A DNA stretch of 64,000 bases, taken from assembly GCA_002841295.1 (NCBI GenBank), contig PHEU01000004.1, positions 56,945 through 120,944 on the forward strand, read 5' to 3'. Below are positions 1 through 9,313 of this stretch, piece by piece. Within the stretch, counting starts at the first letter, position 1, and each line of letters begins with the position of its first letter. The position numbers and the translations under genes were made by a program. A model generated the notes under the pieces. It saw only the letters and a list, made by a program, of their open reading frames with translations, had not been told where the DNA came from and made no database searches. Source of the stretch: Actinobacteria bacterium HGW-Actinobacteria-6 (lineage in GTDB: Bacteria; Actinomycetota; Coriobacteriia; Anaerosomatales; Anaerosomataceae).

Positions 1-962
1 CCTACGTCGCACACCTCGCCGGTACCCGTTTCGTTCACGAACCGGGCGATGGTAGGCATGTCCGAGGCAACCATCGGCGTTCGAGCCATGATGCTGTCGA
101 ATACCTTGTTGGGGGCCGTCAGCTGGTAGCTCTGTGAAAGCGGCTCGATGAGCACGGTCGAGATGTGGGCAGCAGCCATTCTCGGCACGACCTGTTCGGC
201 GGGAATTCGGCCCACGAACTCGACGCGGTCACCGAACGGTGCGGCAGCAGCGTGCATAGCGGCCTCGTACTCGGGCTGCGCGATGGGGCCGACGAGTTCG
301 ATGATGTACTCGGCGGGGAGGAACTCGAGCGCGGCAATGAGCGGAAGCGCCCCGCGGCCGTGCTGGAAGACGCCAACGGACGTCACGCGGATCTTCGGGT
401 CGGCGTCGCGGGCGGCCCATGCGGGCGTCAGCTCCTCCTCGGTGAAGAAGCGCGGCACGTTCAGGAGCGTGAGCGACGGGCCGCGATATCCGTACTTGCC
501 GAGGATGACCTCAGTGAAGGCGGGGGAGGCTGTGATGAGTGCATCTGCCGAGCGAAGCATGAGTCCCTCGGCGCGAACGAGCATGGCGCGCTTCGCATGG
601 ACCTTGTCGGCAGCGTGGCCGCTCCAGAGCTCGTGCGAGTCGTAGACGACCTTGGCGCGTCCGCCGGAGAGCCGGGCAGCGATGAGGCAGGGGAGCAGCG
701 AGTCTATGTCGTGCGCGTGGTAGATATCGGCGCGCTCGTCGCGGAGTGGGCGGGCGATGCTCCAGTACGGGATGCGGCTCGTCTTGGAGATGCGGCGCAC
801 CTCGATGTCGCCGACACGCTCGCTGCGCGGAAGCTCCGGGCGTGCATCGGCGAAGACCGTGACGTCGTAGCCAGCCTCGGCCAGGGCATCGGCCTCGCGA
901 CGCACGCGCGCGTCATGTGTGAATGCGTTATTCACTCGCATGCAGACCCTCGTTCGCGCCAC
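1..962 (-). CDS. Glycosyltransferase family 4-like protein, 3' part cut by the window edge
   Basis: The minus frame is open from about 962 to base 1 with no stop, so the C-terminus lies outside the window. The N-terminus reads NAFTHDARVRREADALAEAG, the donor-side opening of GT4 enzymes, followed by YHAHDIDSLL and VYDSHELWSG, a pattern seen in GT4 proteins that act on nucleotide sugars. The visible C-terminal part (PNKVFDSIMARTPMV) is the GT-B nucleotide-sugar lobe. The first ATG is at 941, but a GTG at 962 adds MARTRVC, which completes the first beta strand; I prefer it although its ribosome site is weak. It is divergent from the plus-strand polysaccharide operon and probably belongs to the same pathway. 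Sugar and acceptor cannot be told. Confidence 0.88.
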   Translation of the reverse strand, partial: MARTRVCMRVNNAFTHDARVRREADALAEAGYDVTVFADARPELPRSERVGDIEVRRISKTSRIPYWSIARPLRDERADIYHAHDIDSLLPCLIAARLSGGRAKVVYDSHELWSGHAADKVHAKRAMLVRAEGLMLRSADALITASPAFTEVILGKYGYRGPSLTLLNVPRFFTEEELTPAWAARDADPKIRVTSVGVFQHGRGALPLIAALEFLPAEYIIELVGPIAQPEYEAAMHAAAAPFGDRVEFVGRIPAEQVVPRMAAAHISTVLIEPLSQSYQLTAPNKVFDSIMARTPMVASDMPTIARFVNETGTGEVCDV

Positions 963-1067
963 AGCGCTCTCGCTTTCTCATCGACGTATGCAGGTACTCC
1001 GCGAACAACGCATGACTGTAGCACAGGGCGGGTCATCTGACGTGCAGGTGACGGCTGCGCATCTTCG

Positions 1068-1097
1068 TTGGCGACGGTTCCGGCGTCCAGGTATAGT
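1068..1097 (+). promoter_or_regulatory. Promoter of the polysaccharide operon
   Basis: TTGGCG at 1068-1073 and TATAGT at 1092-1097 are 18 nt apart. The start codon of the next gene is at 1107, so the expected transcript begins within a few bases of the ATG and would be nearly leaderless. There is no Shine-Dalgarno before that ATG. Confidence 0.55.
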
Positions 1098-1106
1098 ATC
1101 TCCTTC

Positions 1107-2438
1107 ATGGGCGACTTGCGGGAACGACATCTACTCATCGTGGCGTACGAGCTCCCGCCGTCAGCAGGCGGAGGCGTACAGCGCGTCACCAAGTTCACGC
1201 GCTACCTCCACCAGGAGGGTTGGCGCGTGAGCGTTGTTTGCGCGCACCCGATTCCCGGCAAGCCACGCGACGAGAGTCTTCTTCCGCAGGTTGCCTCGGC
1301 GAACATCGTTCGCGTGCCCGCGAGAAACATCGCGATTGCGATCGCCCGGGTGCTCTCAGTGTTCAAGCGTTCGCCGAGAGGTGAAGGTGCGGGATCGTCG
1401 ACTTCCGGTGCAATCGCCGTCGGCGCGCGTTCTCCGCTCTCAACGCGCATTGCCCGCTGGGTATCGATGCCCGATGAGACCGCTCTGTGGATCGGCCCGG
1501 CCGTGCGCGCAGGACTTGCCATCGCCAAGGAGTCGCCGGTCGATGTGGTCTTGGCGACGGCGCCGCCGTTCTCGGCATTCGTAGCCGGTAAGAGGATCGC
1601 GGACGCGCTTGGTGTGCCGCTTGCAGCCGACATGCGCGACTCATGGCGCGACAACAGCTCGATCGTGTGGCCGACCGCGTGGCATCGCAGCAGGATGCTT
1701 CGGCTTGAGCGTACGGTGCTTGCCTCGGCCGCTCTCGTGACCGCAGCATCCGATGGCATTGCAGCCGAGGCCGCCGAGATGGGCGCTCGCACTGTCGCCT
1801 CCATCCCGAACGGGTTCGATCCGGCGGAGATCCCTGTGTGGTCGGCACATGACACGCCAGGGCTGAGCATCGTGTTCATCGGCCGCCTGTACGCGAACGT
1901 CTCGGACCCGAGCACATTTCTCGACGCCCTCACACTTATGCGTTCTCGCGGCACGCTTCCTGACGGCCTGCGGGTGAAGTTCATCGGCGCGAACACGCCG
2001 TGGAGCGTTAGTCTTGCTGAGGCTCGCGGCCTCTCGGACGTCGTGACGTTTTCCGACTTCATGCCGTACGCGGACGCGATGGCCGAGGTTGCCGCCGCTG
2101 ATGTGGGCCTCATAATGACCGCCGAGGGACCCGGCGCGCGCGCCATGTATCCTGGCAAGCTCTTCGACTACATCGGAGTTGGCGTCCCCGTGCTCATGAT
2201 CGGCGCCGCCGACGGCGTCTCGGCGGACCTGGTGCGCGAGGCCGGGGCTGGTGTGGTCGCCGCTTACAGCGACATCGAGGCAATCGCCGCCGGTGTGAGT
2301 GAGCTTGCCTCGCGCAAGAGTTCTCGCTCGCTGAGCGGTCCGACGAACCCCGATGTGGTCGCTCGTTATAATCGCGAGAAGCAAGTCATCGAACTCTCGC
2401 GGCTGCTGACTGATGTTGCGGGGGTCCCCCGTGGCTGA
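1107..2438 (+). CDS. Glycosyltransferase, GT4/GT-B fold
   Basis: A 443-residue GT-B glycosyltransferase, probably cytoplasmic and membrane-associated, adding a sugar during surface polysaccharide assembly. The N-terminal lobe opens with HLLIVAYELPPSAGGGVQR, the glycine-rich acceptor-side loop of the family. The C-terminal lobe has VFIGRLYANVSD and the donor-binding stretch YPGKLFDYIGVGVPVLMIG. An open frame extends upstream to 1068, but that stretch overlaps the -35/-10 elements, so ATG 1107 is taken as the start. It is the first gene of a coupled five-gene operon and overlaps the next by 8 nt. Its closest functional relatives are WcaI/WbuB-type transferases; the sugar is unknown. Confidence 0.85.
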   Translation: MGDLRERHLLIVAYELPPSAGGGVQRVTKFTRYLHQEGWRVSVVCAHPIPGKPRDESLLPQVASANIVRVPARNIAIAIARVLSVFKRSPRGEGAGSSTSGAIAVGARSPLSTRIARWVSMPDETALWIGPAVRAGLAIAKESPVDVVLATAPPFSAFVAGKRIADALGVPLAADMRDSWRDNSSIVWPTAWHRSRMLRLERTVLASAALVTAASDGIAAEAAEMGARTVASIPNGFDPAEIPVWSAHDTPGLSIVFIGRLYANVSDPSTFLDALTLMRSRGTLPDGLRVKFIGANTPWSVSLAEARGLSDVVTFSDFMPYADAMAEVAAADVGLIMTAEGPGARAMYPGKLFDYIGVGVPVLMIGAADGVSADLVREAGAGVVAAYSDIEAIAAGVSELASRKSSRSLSGPTNPDVVARYNREKQVIELSRLLTDVAGVPRG

Positions 2439-3819
2439 ACTGACTAAGATGCTACGTCGCGACTCTCTGGGCTGGGCGTTCGCCGCTGTTGCAGCGGGTG
2501 GAGCTGCTGCCCTCGTTTCTGGCGGAGTGCTCGGGAACCTGCCCGCGCTGATCTTCGGCCTTGCGGCGCTCGTCGGGCTAATGGTCGCGATCGCTGGCGA
2601 CATCCGCGTCGGCCTAGTAGCGATGATTATCGCGCTCTCGCTCGATACCGCCGGCAGGCTCATAACCTCTCCGGTGACGGTTACCGTCTACCACATGACG
2701 CTTCTGGCCACCCTCGCCATCTGGGCGCTGAGACTGCTGTCGGGCGACAAGCGAGTGCGGCCGAGGCTCTCGGTGGTCACGCTCGGCTTCGCGGCGCTTG
2801 TGTTGGCGGCGGTATTCTCGCTACCTCTCTCCATGAACCAAGGCGCAACGATCACGGCCATCATCAGGCTGTCGTTCTTGCTGCTGTTCTACCTCGCCTT
2901 CGAGACGTTCATCACGGATCGCGGCGTGGCGCGGACGGTCATGATCGCATTGGTCGGTTCCGCCGCGTTCTCCTCGACGTTGGCGTTCGTGCAATATCGC
3001 TTCCCGGGACTCGTACTCGGCGTGATTCACACACAGACATCCAGGTTGGGTGCCGTGCTCGTTCGGCCGGGCGGATTCTTCAGCGACCCGAACTATCTCG
3101 GGACTTTCTTGTCTGTAGCCATCCTTGCCGCGATGGCCGAGGCGATGCATGCGAAGCGCTTTCGCAGCATGATCCTGTGGTTCGCCGCCGCAGGCGTCTG
3201 CTCGGTGGGGCTCGTCGTGACCTTCTCTCGTACCGCGTGGGTTGGAGTCGCGGCAGGGTTCATCGTTCTCGTGCTCTCATCGCCTAAGCGTCGCGTGCCC
3301 TGGCTTCTTGGCGCGTCCGCTGCGGCTGTTGCCGTCGTGCTCATCGTGTCACCCGCGAGCGTTGTCTCGCGGTTTGAGTCCATCACGAACGTGTCGAGCG
3401 ACAAGTCCATCGCTACCAGGTATCTCATGCTTGGCTCGACCGTGGATATGATCGAGGACCACTGGGCTCTCGGCACAGGTCTTGGCGCATTCGATGTCGC
3501 GTACGAGCCGTATCGTCGCGCCGGGTCGCATACGTATATCTTCAAGCCGCATGAGGTTCCACTCGCGATGTGGGCCGAAATGGGGATACCGGGCCTAATC
3601 GCAGAGGTCCTGCTGGTCGTCGGCGTCTTCATCGAGATACGCCGACGCCGGCACAAGGGTTGGAACAGATATGAGGCGGCCGGCGTCGCAGGACTGATCG
3701 CGCTGCTCGTACAATCGCTCTTCCAGTACTATCTTTACTTCGAGTACCTGTGGCTGTTCTTCGCGCTGACCGTTGCGGCAACGCGGTTCCAGGCATCTCC
3801 CGAGGAGGTTTCTTCATGA
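2431..3819 (+). CDS. O-antigen ligase/polymerase-like membrane protein
   Basis: About 460 residues with ten or more hydrophobic segments, matching the Wzy_C/WaaL (O-antigen ligase) superfamily, which polymerise or ligate lipid-linked oligosaccharides on the outer face of the membrane. The diagnostic features are TFSRTAWVG in a membrane helix and a large loop near residues 330-390 with GTGLGAFDVAYEPYRRAG and HEVPLAMWAEMGIPGL, in which the arginine and the H...E..G residues are those conserved in the family. GTG 2431 overlaps the preceding stop by 8 nt; ATG 2413 is an alternative start. No flippase or priming transferase is visible, so polymerase versus ligase cannot be decided. Confidence 0.8.
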   Translation: MAELTKMLRRDSLGWAFAAVAAGGAAALVSGGVLGNLPALIFGLAALVGLMVAIAGDIRVGLVAMIIALSLDTAGRLITSPVTVTVYHMTLLATLAIWALRLLSGDKRVRPRLSVVTLGFAALVLAAVFSLPLSMNQGATITAIIRLSFLLLFYLAFETFITDRGVARTVMIALVGSAAFSSTLAFVQYRFPGLVLGVIHTQTSRLGAVLVRPGGFFSDPNYLGTFLSVAILAAMAEAMHAKRFRSMILWFAAAGVCSVGLVVTFSRTAWVGVAAGFIVLVLSSPKRRVPWLLGASAAAVAVVLIVSPASVVSRFESITNVSSDKSIATRYLMLGSTVDMIEDHWALGTGLGAFDVAYEPYRRAGSHTYIFKPHEVPLAMWAEMGIPGLIAEVLLVVGVFIEIRRRRHKGWNRYEAAGVAGLIALLVQSLFQYYLYFEYLWLFFALTVAATRFQASPEEVSS

Positions 3820-4565
3820 AGGTCGAAAACCTGTGGTCGTTTCTCGTTGGCGCTATCGTGCGGCAATGGTGGCTGATCGCGCTGACCGTCGTCGTGGCAG
3901 CCGGCGTTGGATTCTTCGCCACTTCTGGCGCTCAGACCGAGTTCACCGGTCGCGCCACCGTCGTGATTGACTCGGCGGTCGTCTCCAAAGGCAGCGGCAT
4001 CCCCGAAGCGGAGCCGCTGCTCAAGAACCTGCAGTCTGACCGCTTCTTCGAGAGCGCGGCGGCTGCGGCGGGGATGACTCCGTCCGAGCTCTCATCGGGT
4101 TCCAGGGTGTACACCACCGGCACCCCGCAGGACCGCCTCATCACCGAGTACACATCGCCCGACCAGGACTTGGCCGAGAAGACAGCGGCTATCCTGGCAC
4201 AGGCCGCCGTCGATGAGGCCCGGGCGATGGGCAAGGTCGAGTTGGACAAGCAGGCAGCGATCGTCGAGAACACTCGTGCGGCTATCGCTGATTTGGAGCA
4301 GTTCAAGGGCAGCAGCGAGTGGGAGCGCACGGACGTCGTGTTCAAGGTCTGGCAGCTCAAGAAGGACCTGGCATCTGGCGAGGCCGCACTGACGCTTGCC
4401 GAGCGCGCCTACGTCTATGACGGGAATACGAAGGTCTCTCAGACGGTCACCGCATCCAGGGATCGCATGTCATCCGCAGTGGCTGCCGCGTTCGCCGGCC
4501 TCATCGCCGGACTCGCGCTTGCGTTGATTCGTGAGCGTCGTCGCATGCAGGCCGCAGGCGCGTGA
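3816..4565 (+). CDS. Wzz/chain-length-determinant-like polysaccharide protein
   Basis: A 249-residue protein with a transmembrane helix near residues 18-36 (QWWLIALTVVVAAGVGFF), an extracytoplasmic region of about 180 residues with coiled-coil character, and a second helix close to the C-terminus (SAVAAAFAGLIAGLALALI) followed by a basic tail. This is the layout of Wzz/polysaccharide co-polymerases, which set chain length. There is no C-terminal BY-kinase. ATG 3816 follows a GAGGAGG ribosome site and overlaps the ligase stop as ATGA. It sits between the ligase-like protein and a glycosyltransferase, which fits a Wzx/Wzy-type pathway. Sequence similarity in this family is low, so the call leans on topology and context. 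Confidence 0.68.
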   Translation: MKVENLWSFLVGAIVRQWWLIALTVVVAAGVGFFATSGAQTEFTGRATVVIDSAVVSKGSGIPEAEPLLKNLQSDRFFESAAAAAGMTPSELSSGSRVYTTGTPQDRLITEYTSPDQDLAEKTAAILAQAAVDEARAMGKVELDKQAAIVENTRAAIADLEQFKGSSEWERTDVVFKVWQLKKDLASGEAALTLAERAYVYDGNTKVSQTVTASRDRMSSAVAAAFAGLIAGLALALIRERRRMQAAGA

Positions 4566-5791
4566 CAGACGTGACTTCGGGCACAGGGGCAGCGATTCCG
4601 CTTCGCGGTGTCACGTTCGCGAAGCAGTTCCCCAGTCCCGTCGAGCCACTGCGCGGTCTCTTCGTTGCCGAGCAGGTCCTGGCCACTCGCGATGCTGTCG
4701 ACTGGCGCGTCATCGCGCCGGTCCCGTTTGTGCCGCGAGTTCTCGCAGGGCTGCTGCGCAAGCCGTATGTACGCGGCGACGATGACCTCGACGGCGTTCC
4801 TGTCTCGCGCCCACGGTATCCCGTGCTCCCTCGCAGGCTGCTGTACACGACTGTCGCACCGGCGATGGCGCGCTGCGCGCGTGGGGCGTGGCGCGAGATC
4901 CTCAGCAGCCATCGGCCCGCTTTCGTGCACGCACACGCGCTCTACCCGAGTGGTGCTGCGGCCCGCAGGCTCGCTCGTGGAGTTCTGCCGTATATCGTCT
5001 CAATCCACGGTTCAGACCTCTATACCAACATGGCCCGACCTGCTTGGGCTGCCGAGGTTCGCGCAACGCTTGCGGACGCCGCTGCGGTCGTGTGCGTGAG
5101 CGCTTCGCTCGCTCGTGACGCGGTCGCTCTGGGCGGGGCCGATCCTGCGCGCACGGTCGTCATCCCGGACACGTTCGACTCGGCTCGTTTTCGCTTTGTG
5201 GAGCGGCCGGTTTACGCGGGTCCGCTCCGGCTCGTCACGGTCGGACGCCTCGTGGAGGTCAAGGGTTTCGATCTTCTCGTACGTGCGCTTGGCGGCGCGG
5301 TGCACGACGGATTGGACGCCACGCTCACGATCGTCGGCGCAGGCCCCGAGCGCTCGCGACTCGAGGCGCTCGTTGCCGAGAACAACCTCGGTGCCCGCAT
5401 CACGTTCGCAGGAGCGCTTGGCGAAGAGGCGCTTCTCGGCAAGCTGGCCGAGGCAGATGCGTTCGTTTCTGCGTCGCGCAAGGAAGGCTTTGGTGTTGCG
5501 ATCGTCGAGGCGCTTGCAACGGGACTCCCGGTGCTCGCAACGCTCTCTGGCGGACCCGACGAGATCGTGACCGAAGATGACGGCATGCTCGTGGCACCTG
5601 ATGACATCGCTGCACTCTCGGCCGCGCTCCTTGGTCTTGCGAGCGGGATTGCGCGCTATGACCGGGCCGCCATCGCTGCGCGCGCACTCGAGCGCTACGG
5701 GCCCGGCCGTGTGGGTGCGAAGCTCATGGACGTGTACCGCTCCGTTGCCGCCGGCGAGCCTTTGCCGACGACCATGGAGGCAACCCGATGA
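4562..5791 (+). CDS. Glycosyltransferase family 4
   Basis: A 409-residue GT-B glycosyltransferase with a GT1/GT4 C-terminal domain. The N-terminal lobe has FVHAHALYPSGAAARRLA and IVSIHGSDL, typical of GT4. The C-terminal lobe has VTVGRLVEVKGFDLLVRAL, the phosphate-binding loop, and the E-x7-E signature in SASRKEGFGVAIVEALATG, which binds the nucleotide-sugar donor. The GTG start at 4562 overlaps the previous stop as GTGA, so translation is coupled. Donor and acceptor sugars are unknown. Confidence 0.9.
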   Translation: MTDVTSGTGAAIPLRGVTFAKQFPSPVEPLRGLFVAEQVLATRDAVDWRVIAPVPFVPRVLAGLLRKPYVRGDDDLDGVPVSRPRYPVLPRRLLYTTVAPAMARCARGAWREILSSHRPAFVHAHALYPSGAAARRLARGVLPYIVSIHGSDLYTNMARPAWAAEVRATLADAAAVVCVSASLARDAVALGGADPARTVVIPDTFDSARFRFVERPVYAGPLRLVTVGRLVEVKGFDLLVRALGGAVHDGLDATLTIVGAGPERSRLEALVAENNLGARITFAGALGEEALLGKLAEADAFVSASRKEGFGVAIVEALATGLPVLATLSGGPDEIVTEDDGMLVAPDDIAALSAALLGLASGIARYDRAAIAARALERYGPGRVGAKLMDVYRSVAAGEPLPTTMEATR

Positions 5792-6924
5792 GCAAGCGTG
5801 TCGTCATGTTCCTCACGAACGATGCGGTGTCAGACCCGCGGGTGGAGAAGGAGGCGCGGGCTCTCGTTGAGGCCGGCTTTGAGGCCACCGTGCTCGCATG
5901 GGATCGCGCTGGCAAGGCCGCGCCGATCGAGGAGCGCGACGGCTTCACTATCGAGCGCCTCGGCCCAAGGGCTCCATACGGTGGCGGCGTGAAGAGCCTG
6001 CCGCTCTTCCGGGAGTTCTGGCGCACAGCCGCAGATCGTGCCGCCGAGATAGGCCCCGACATCGTGCACTGCCACGACATGGATACGGCGCCGGCAGGCA
6101 TGAGGGTCGTCAAACACGCCACAGGCGGGCGCCCCAAGCTCGTTCTTGACATGCACGAGCTCTATCGCGACAGCAAGATGGTTCCGCAGCGCGGCGCAAT
6201 CGGCGTGGTTGCTCGTGCGATCGTGCGCATGCTCGAGCGTCGCGCTTTCCCTGCCGCCGATGTGATACTGGTGGCCAACCCCGGCACGCTCGGCTACTAC
6301 GATGCGCTTGGTGCGGGTGACAAGGTGGTTCTTGTCGAGAACGCCCCCGATACGCGCCTCTTCGCTCCGTCGGCGCAGCGACCCGAGCGCCCGTTCACGG
6401 TCGGGTACTTCGGGCAGAAGCGCTACCTGGAAGGCCTGCTCGCACTCATCGAAGCGATTCGCGTGCACTCTGACATGGCCGCGATCTTGGCCGGTGGCGG
6501 GACGGCTGCCGAGGAGATCGCTTGCGCCTCGGCGGATGTCGATCGCGTCGAAGTCTCAGGACGCTTTGATTACGCGGATCTGCCGGCGCTCTACACGCGC
6601 TGCGACGCTGTGTATGCGGTGTACGGCGCGGTTCTCGGCAATGTACGAACACTCTTCCCGGTCAAGGTGATGGAAGCGATGGCGTGTGCGCTGCCGGTCG
6701 TGGTGAGCGCCGGGACATGGATAGGGGAGTACGTTGAGCGCGAGGGCATTGGCCTGGCAATCGATGGCGACGACCCGGTCGCCCTCTCGGCGGCGCTCAT
6801 TCGACTCAAGGACGAACCCTCGACTGCCGAGGAGATGGGCAGGCGTGGTTTGGCTATCGTGGAGGCCGGGCTGTCATGGCAGGCCGCGTCCGCTCGACTG
6901 GTGGAGGCCTACCGCGCTCTCTAG
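5788..6924 (+). CDS. Glycosyltransferase family 4-like
   Basis: A 378-residue GT-B glycosyltransferase and last gene of the polysaccharide operon. The opening MFLTNDAVSDPRVEKEARAL matches the same subfamily as the divergent partial gene at the window start. IVHCHDMDTAPAGM and LVLDMHELYRDSKM lie in the acceptor-side lobe, and FPVKVMEAMACALPVVVS in the donor-side lobe. The ATG at 5788 overlaps the previous stop as ATGA. No terminator is evident within 100 nt downstream. Confidence 0.88.
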   Translation: MSKRVVMFLTNDAVSDPRVEKEARALVEAGFEATVLAWDRAGKAAPIEERDGFTIERLGPRAPYGGGVKSLPLFREFWRTAADRAAEIGPDIVHCHDMDTAPAGMRVVKHATGGRPKLVLDMHELYRDSKMVPQRGAIGVVARAIVRMLERRAFPAADVILVANPGTLGYYDALGAGDKVVLVENAPDTRLFAPSAQRPERPFTVGYFGQKRYLEGLLALIEAIRVHSDMAAILAGGGTAAEEIACASADVDRVEVSGRFDYADLPALYTRCDAVYAVYGAVLGNVRTLFPVKVMEAMACALPVVVSAGTWIGEYVEREGIGLAIDGDDPVALSAALIRLKDEPSTAEEMGRRGLAIVEAGLSWQAASARLVEAYRAL

Positions 6925-6977
6925 TGTTGCCGTTTGATGTCATTGTGGGCGGCGACACCAGGGCTTTCAGTGCCTGA

Positions 6978-6986
6978 TGGTATACT
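6978..6986 (+). promoter_or_regulatory. Extended -10 promoter of the SpoIID/CWB2 gene
   Basis: TGGTATACT is an extended -10 (TGn plus TATACT) with no convincing -35 at 16-18 nt. It lies about 43 nt before the GTG start, after which a GGAGG ribosome site is present. Confidence 0.5.
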
Positions 6987-7029
6987 TATCGCTTGGATGT
7001 TGTAGCCGAAATACAACGGAGGTTCTTCC

Positions 7030-9294
7030 GTGCGCCGTAGCCCTTACATCCGAATAGCTGCCGCATGCGCAGCTTTTGTCCTTGCGATCAGCCCGATCGC
7101 AACTCCCGCTGCACAGGCTGACGTCTCGCCGACCGCGATTCCCAGCTTCACCATCACCGGCGCCGGGAACGGACACGGTATTGGTCTGTCCCAGTACGGG
7201 TCGCAGGGCTACGCCCTCAAGGGATGGAAGTACGACGCCATCGTCAATCACTACTTCCGGGACACGACGATCAGCCCGATGAAAGACGTCTCGGTCAAGG
7301 TCAATCTGGATATCACCGGCAGTGCCCGTTCGACGTGGACGGTCCGAGCAGTCGATGCGACACTCACGGTTCGCGCCGGTACCACGACCAAGTATCTGCC
7401 GAAGAATACCGACTACGTGTTCACGTGCAGTACCAGCACGATGTACGTGAAGACCGTAGGCGGCTCGACGGTTGCGACTTTCGCGGCTGCGAGCGTCATG
7501 GTCGACCCTGTAGGCAATGCGCTCTTCCAGATCAAGGAGAATTCCGGTCCAAATCTGAACTCGAGTTATCCTTCGGGCTATCCGTATATGCGGTGGCGCG
7601 GCAAGCTTGATCTGTCCAGGAAGACCGGAACCTCGACGATGTACGCTCGCAACTGGGTCGGCTTTCAGGACTATCTGTACGGCGTCGTACCGCGCGAGAG
7701 TCCGGCTAGTTGGAATGCCGAGGCGCTCAAGGCACAATCCGTCGTGGCTCGCTCGTACGCTAAGCAGAAGGTCGATCCAGACGACGACGGCGATGTCGAT
7801 TCGTATCTCATGTGCACAACGGCTGACCAGGTGTACGGCGGTCACTCCCGCTTGAGCCAGGACAAGGTTGTCATGCATGAGGACAGCAGATCGAACGCGG
7901 CCGTGGATGCGACCAAGCTCCTTGTAGTGAAGTACGGTTCAAAGATCGTGCAGACGTTCTTCTCCTCGGCGTCGGGCGGGCACACCGCCAATATCGAGGA
8001 CTCCTGGAGCTATGCATCACCACAGCCGTACTACGTTGGCGTTGACGATCCGTATGAGGCACTCGCTGGCTCGCCGTATGAATCGTGGACCGTGAAGAAG
8101 ACGGGCCTTGAGTTGGCGGCAGCGCTTCGCGCATCCTCAACGGTGTCCTCCGAGCTTTCGAATCACGGCCTTGCAGCCGTCCCCGGAGGCTCGACGGTGT
8201 ACGTGACCGGCGTGAGTATCACGCGCGGTGACTCGGGCTACCCACGTTGGACGTACTTCCGCTTCAGCGACCCGGCGAAGACAACCGTGAAGCTCTCCGC
8301 GTACACCGTGAAAGTCGCGCTCGGGCTGAAGTCGCCGAACTTCTCGTTCAGCGGCTTCCCGATGAGCCGTATCCAGGGCCCGAACCGCTATGAAACTGCA
8401 ATAGCCATCTCTCAGCGTGCGTTTACTGGAACCGCTCCGGCTGTCGTTGTTGCAAGCGGCGAAACGTATCCCGATGCGCTTGTCGGCTCAGCACTTGCCG
8501 GTGCCGAGAGCGGTTCTGTGCTGCTTACCATGAACGGTAGCTTGCCGTCTGCTGTCGAAGCGGAACTCAAGCGCCTGGCGCCGTCGCGGGTCTACATCAT
8601 GGGAAGCAACGCGACTATCTCCGACGCTGTTGAAGCGCGTTTGCGGACGGTGCTTTCCTCGGCAACAACTACTCGCATTGCCGGGGTGGATCGCTACGAG
8701 ACCGCCCGCAAGACCGCCGACATAGTCTATTCACTCAAGACGCCGACCAAGGCGATCGTGACCAACGGATACGCATGGCCGGACGCCGCATCGGTGTCGG
8801 CACTCGCGTACGCCAAGAGCTACCCGATCCTGTTCTCGAAGCAGAACGAACTGGGCTCGCAGACCACGCAGTACCTCTCGGCCAGGAAGCCCGCTACCAC
8901 GTTGCTCATCGGGAGCGAGACCGTGCTGTCCGACGGAGTGAATACCGCCGTTGAAGCCGCGACAACCAAGGACGCGGCGCGACTTTCGGGCCCGAACCGT
9001 TATGCGACCGCTGCTGCCGTGGCTCGCTTCAGCATCACCGCCGCAGAGGGCTTCACGCCGAGCGAGGTCTACATCACGACCGGTCTCAACTATCCTGACG
9101 CGCTCGTTGGTGGCGTGCTCGCTGGTAAGCTGCGCAAACCGCTTCTGCTCACGCATCCGGACGTATGTCCGAGCGGCACGGCTGCGTTCCTCAATGAGAA
9201 CAAGACTGCGATCGGGTATCTATGGATATTCGGCAGCAGCGCGGCCGTCTCGGCGAACGGGTTGGACGCGCTCGATTACGTGATGAACCACTAG
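7030..9294 (+). CDS. Secreted SpoIID/LytB-domain protein with three CWB2 repeats
   Basis: A 754-residue secreted cell-wall protein. Residues 1-30 are a signal peptide (RIAAACAAFVLAISPIATPA). Next is a SpoIID/LytB domain with ITGAGNGHGIGLSQYGSQGY and the core LYGVVPRESPASWNAEALKA plus ARSYA; SpoIID proteins are lytic transglycosylases that cut stripped glycan strands. From about residue 450 there are three cell-wall-binding repeat 2 (PF04122) units, each opening with a RI/RL-x-G-x-(N/D)RY-x-T motif (GPNRYETA, GVDRYETA, GPNRYATA); in clostridia such repeats hold proteins to wall polymers. GTG 7030 has GGAGG 7 nt upstream. A sporulation gene is not implied: SpoIID-domain amidase enhancers are widespread. 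Its position after the polysaccharide operon suggests work on the envelope. Confidence 0.9.
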   Translation: MRRSPYIRIAAACAAFVLAISPIATPAAQADVSPTAIPSFTITGAGNGHGIGLSQYGSQGYALKGWKYDAIVNHYFRDTTISPMKDVSVKVNLDITGSARSTWTVRAVDATLTVRAGTTTKYLPKNTDYVFTCSTSTMYVKTVGGSTVATFAAASVMVDPVGNALFQIKENSGPNLNSSYPSGYPYMRWRGKLDLSRKTGTSTMYARNWVGFQDYLYGVVPRESPASWNAEALKAQSVVARSYAKQKVDPDDDGDVDSYLMCTTADQVYGGHSRLSQDKVVMHEDSRSNAAVDATKLLVVKYGSKIVQTFFSSASGGHTANIEDSWSYASPQPYYVGVDDPYEALAGSPYESWTVKKTGLELAAALRASSTVSSELSNHGLAAVPGGSTVYVTGVSITRGDSGYPRWTYFRFSDPAKTTVKLSAYTVKVALGLKSPNFSFSGFPMSRIQGPNRYETAIAISQRAFTGTAPAVVVASGETYPDALVGSALAGAESGSVLLTMNGSLPSAVEAELKRLAPSRVYIMGSNATISDAVEARLRTVLSSATTTRIAGVDRYETARKTADIVYSLKTPTKAIVTNGYAWPDAASVSALAYAKSYPILFSKQNELGSQTTQYLSARKPATTLLIGSETVLSDGVNTAVEAATTKDAARLSGPNRYATAAAVARFSITAAEGFTPSEVYITTGLNYPDALVGGVLAGKLRKPLLLTHPDVCPSGTAAFLNENKTAIGYLWIFGSSAAVSANGLDALDYVMNH

Positions 9295-9313
9295 CCCTCC
9301 GAGGGGAGCACCT

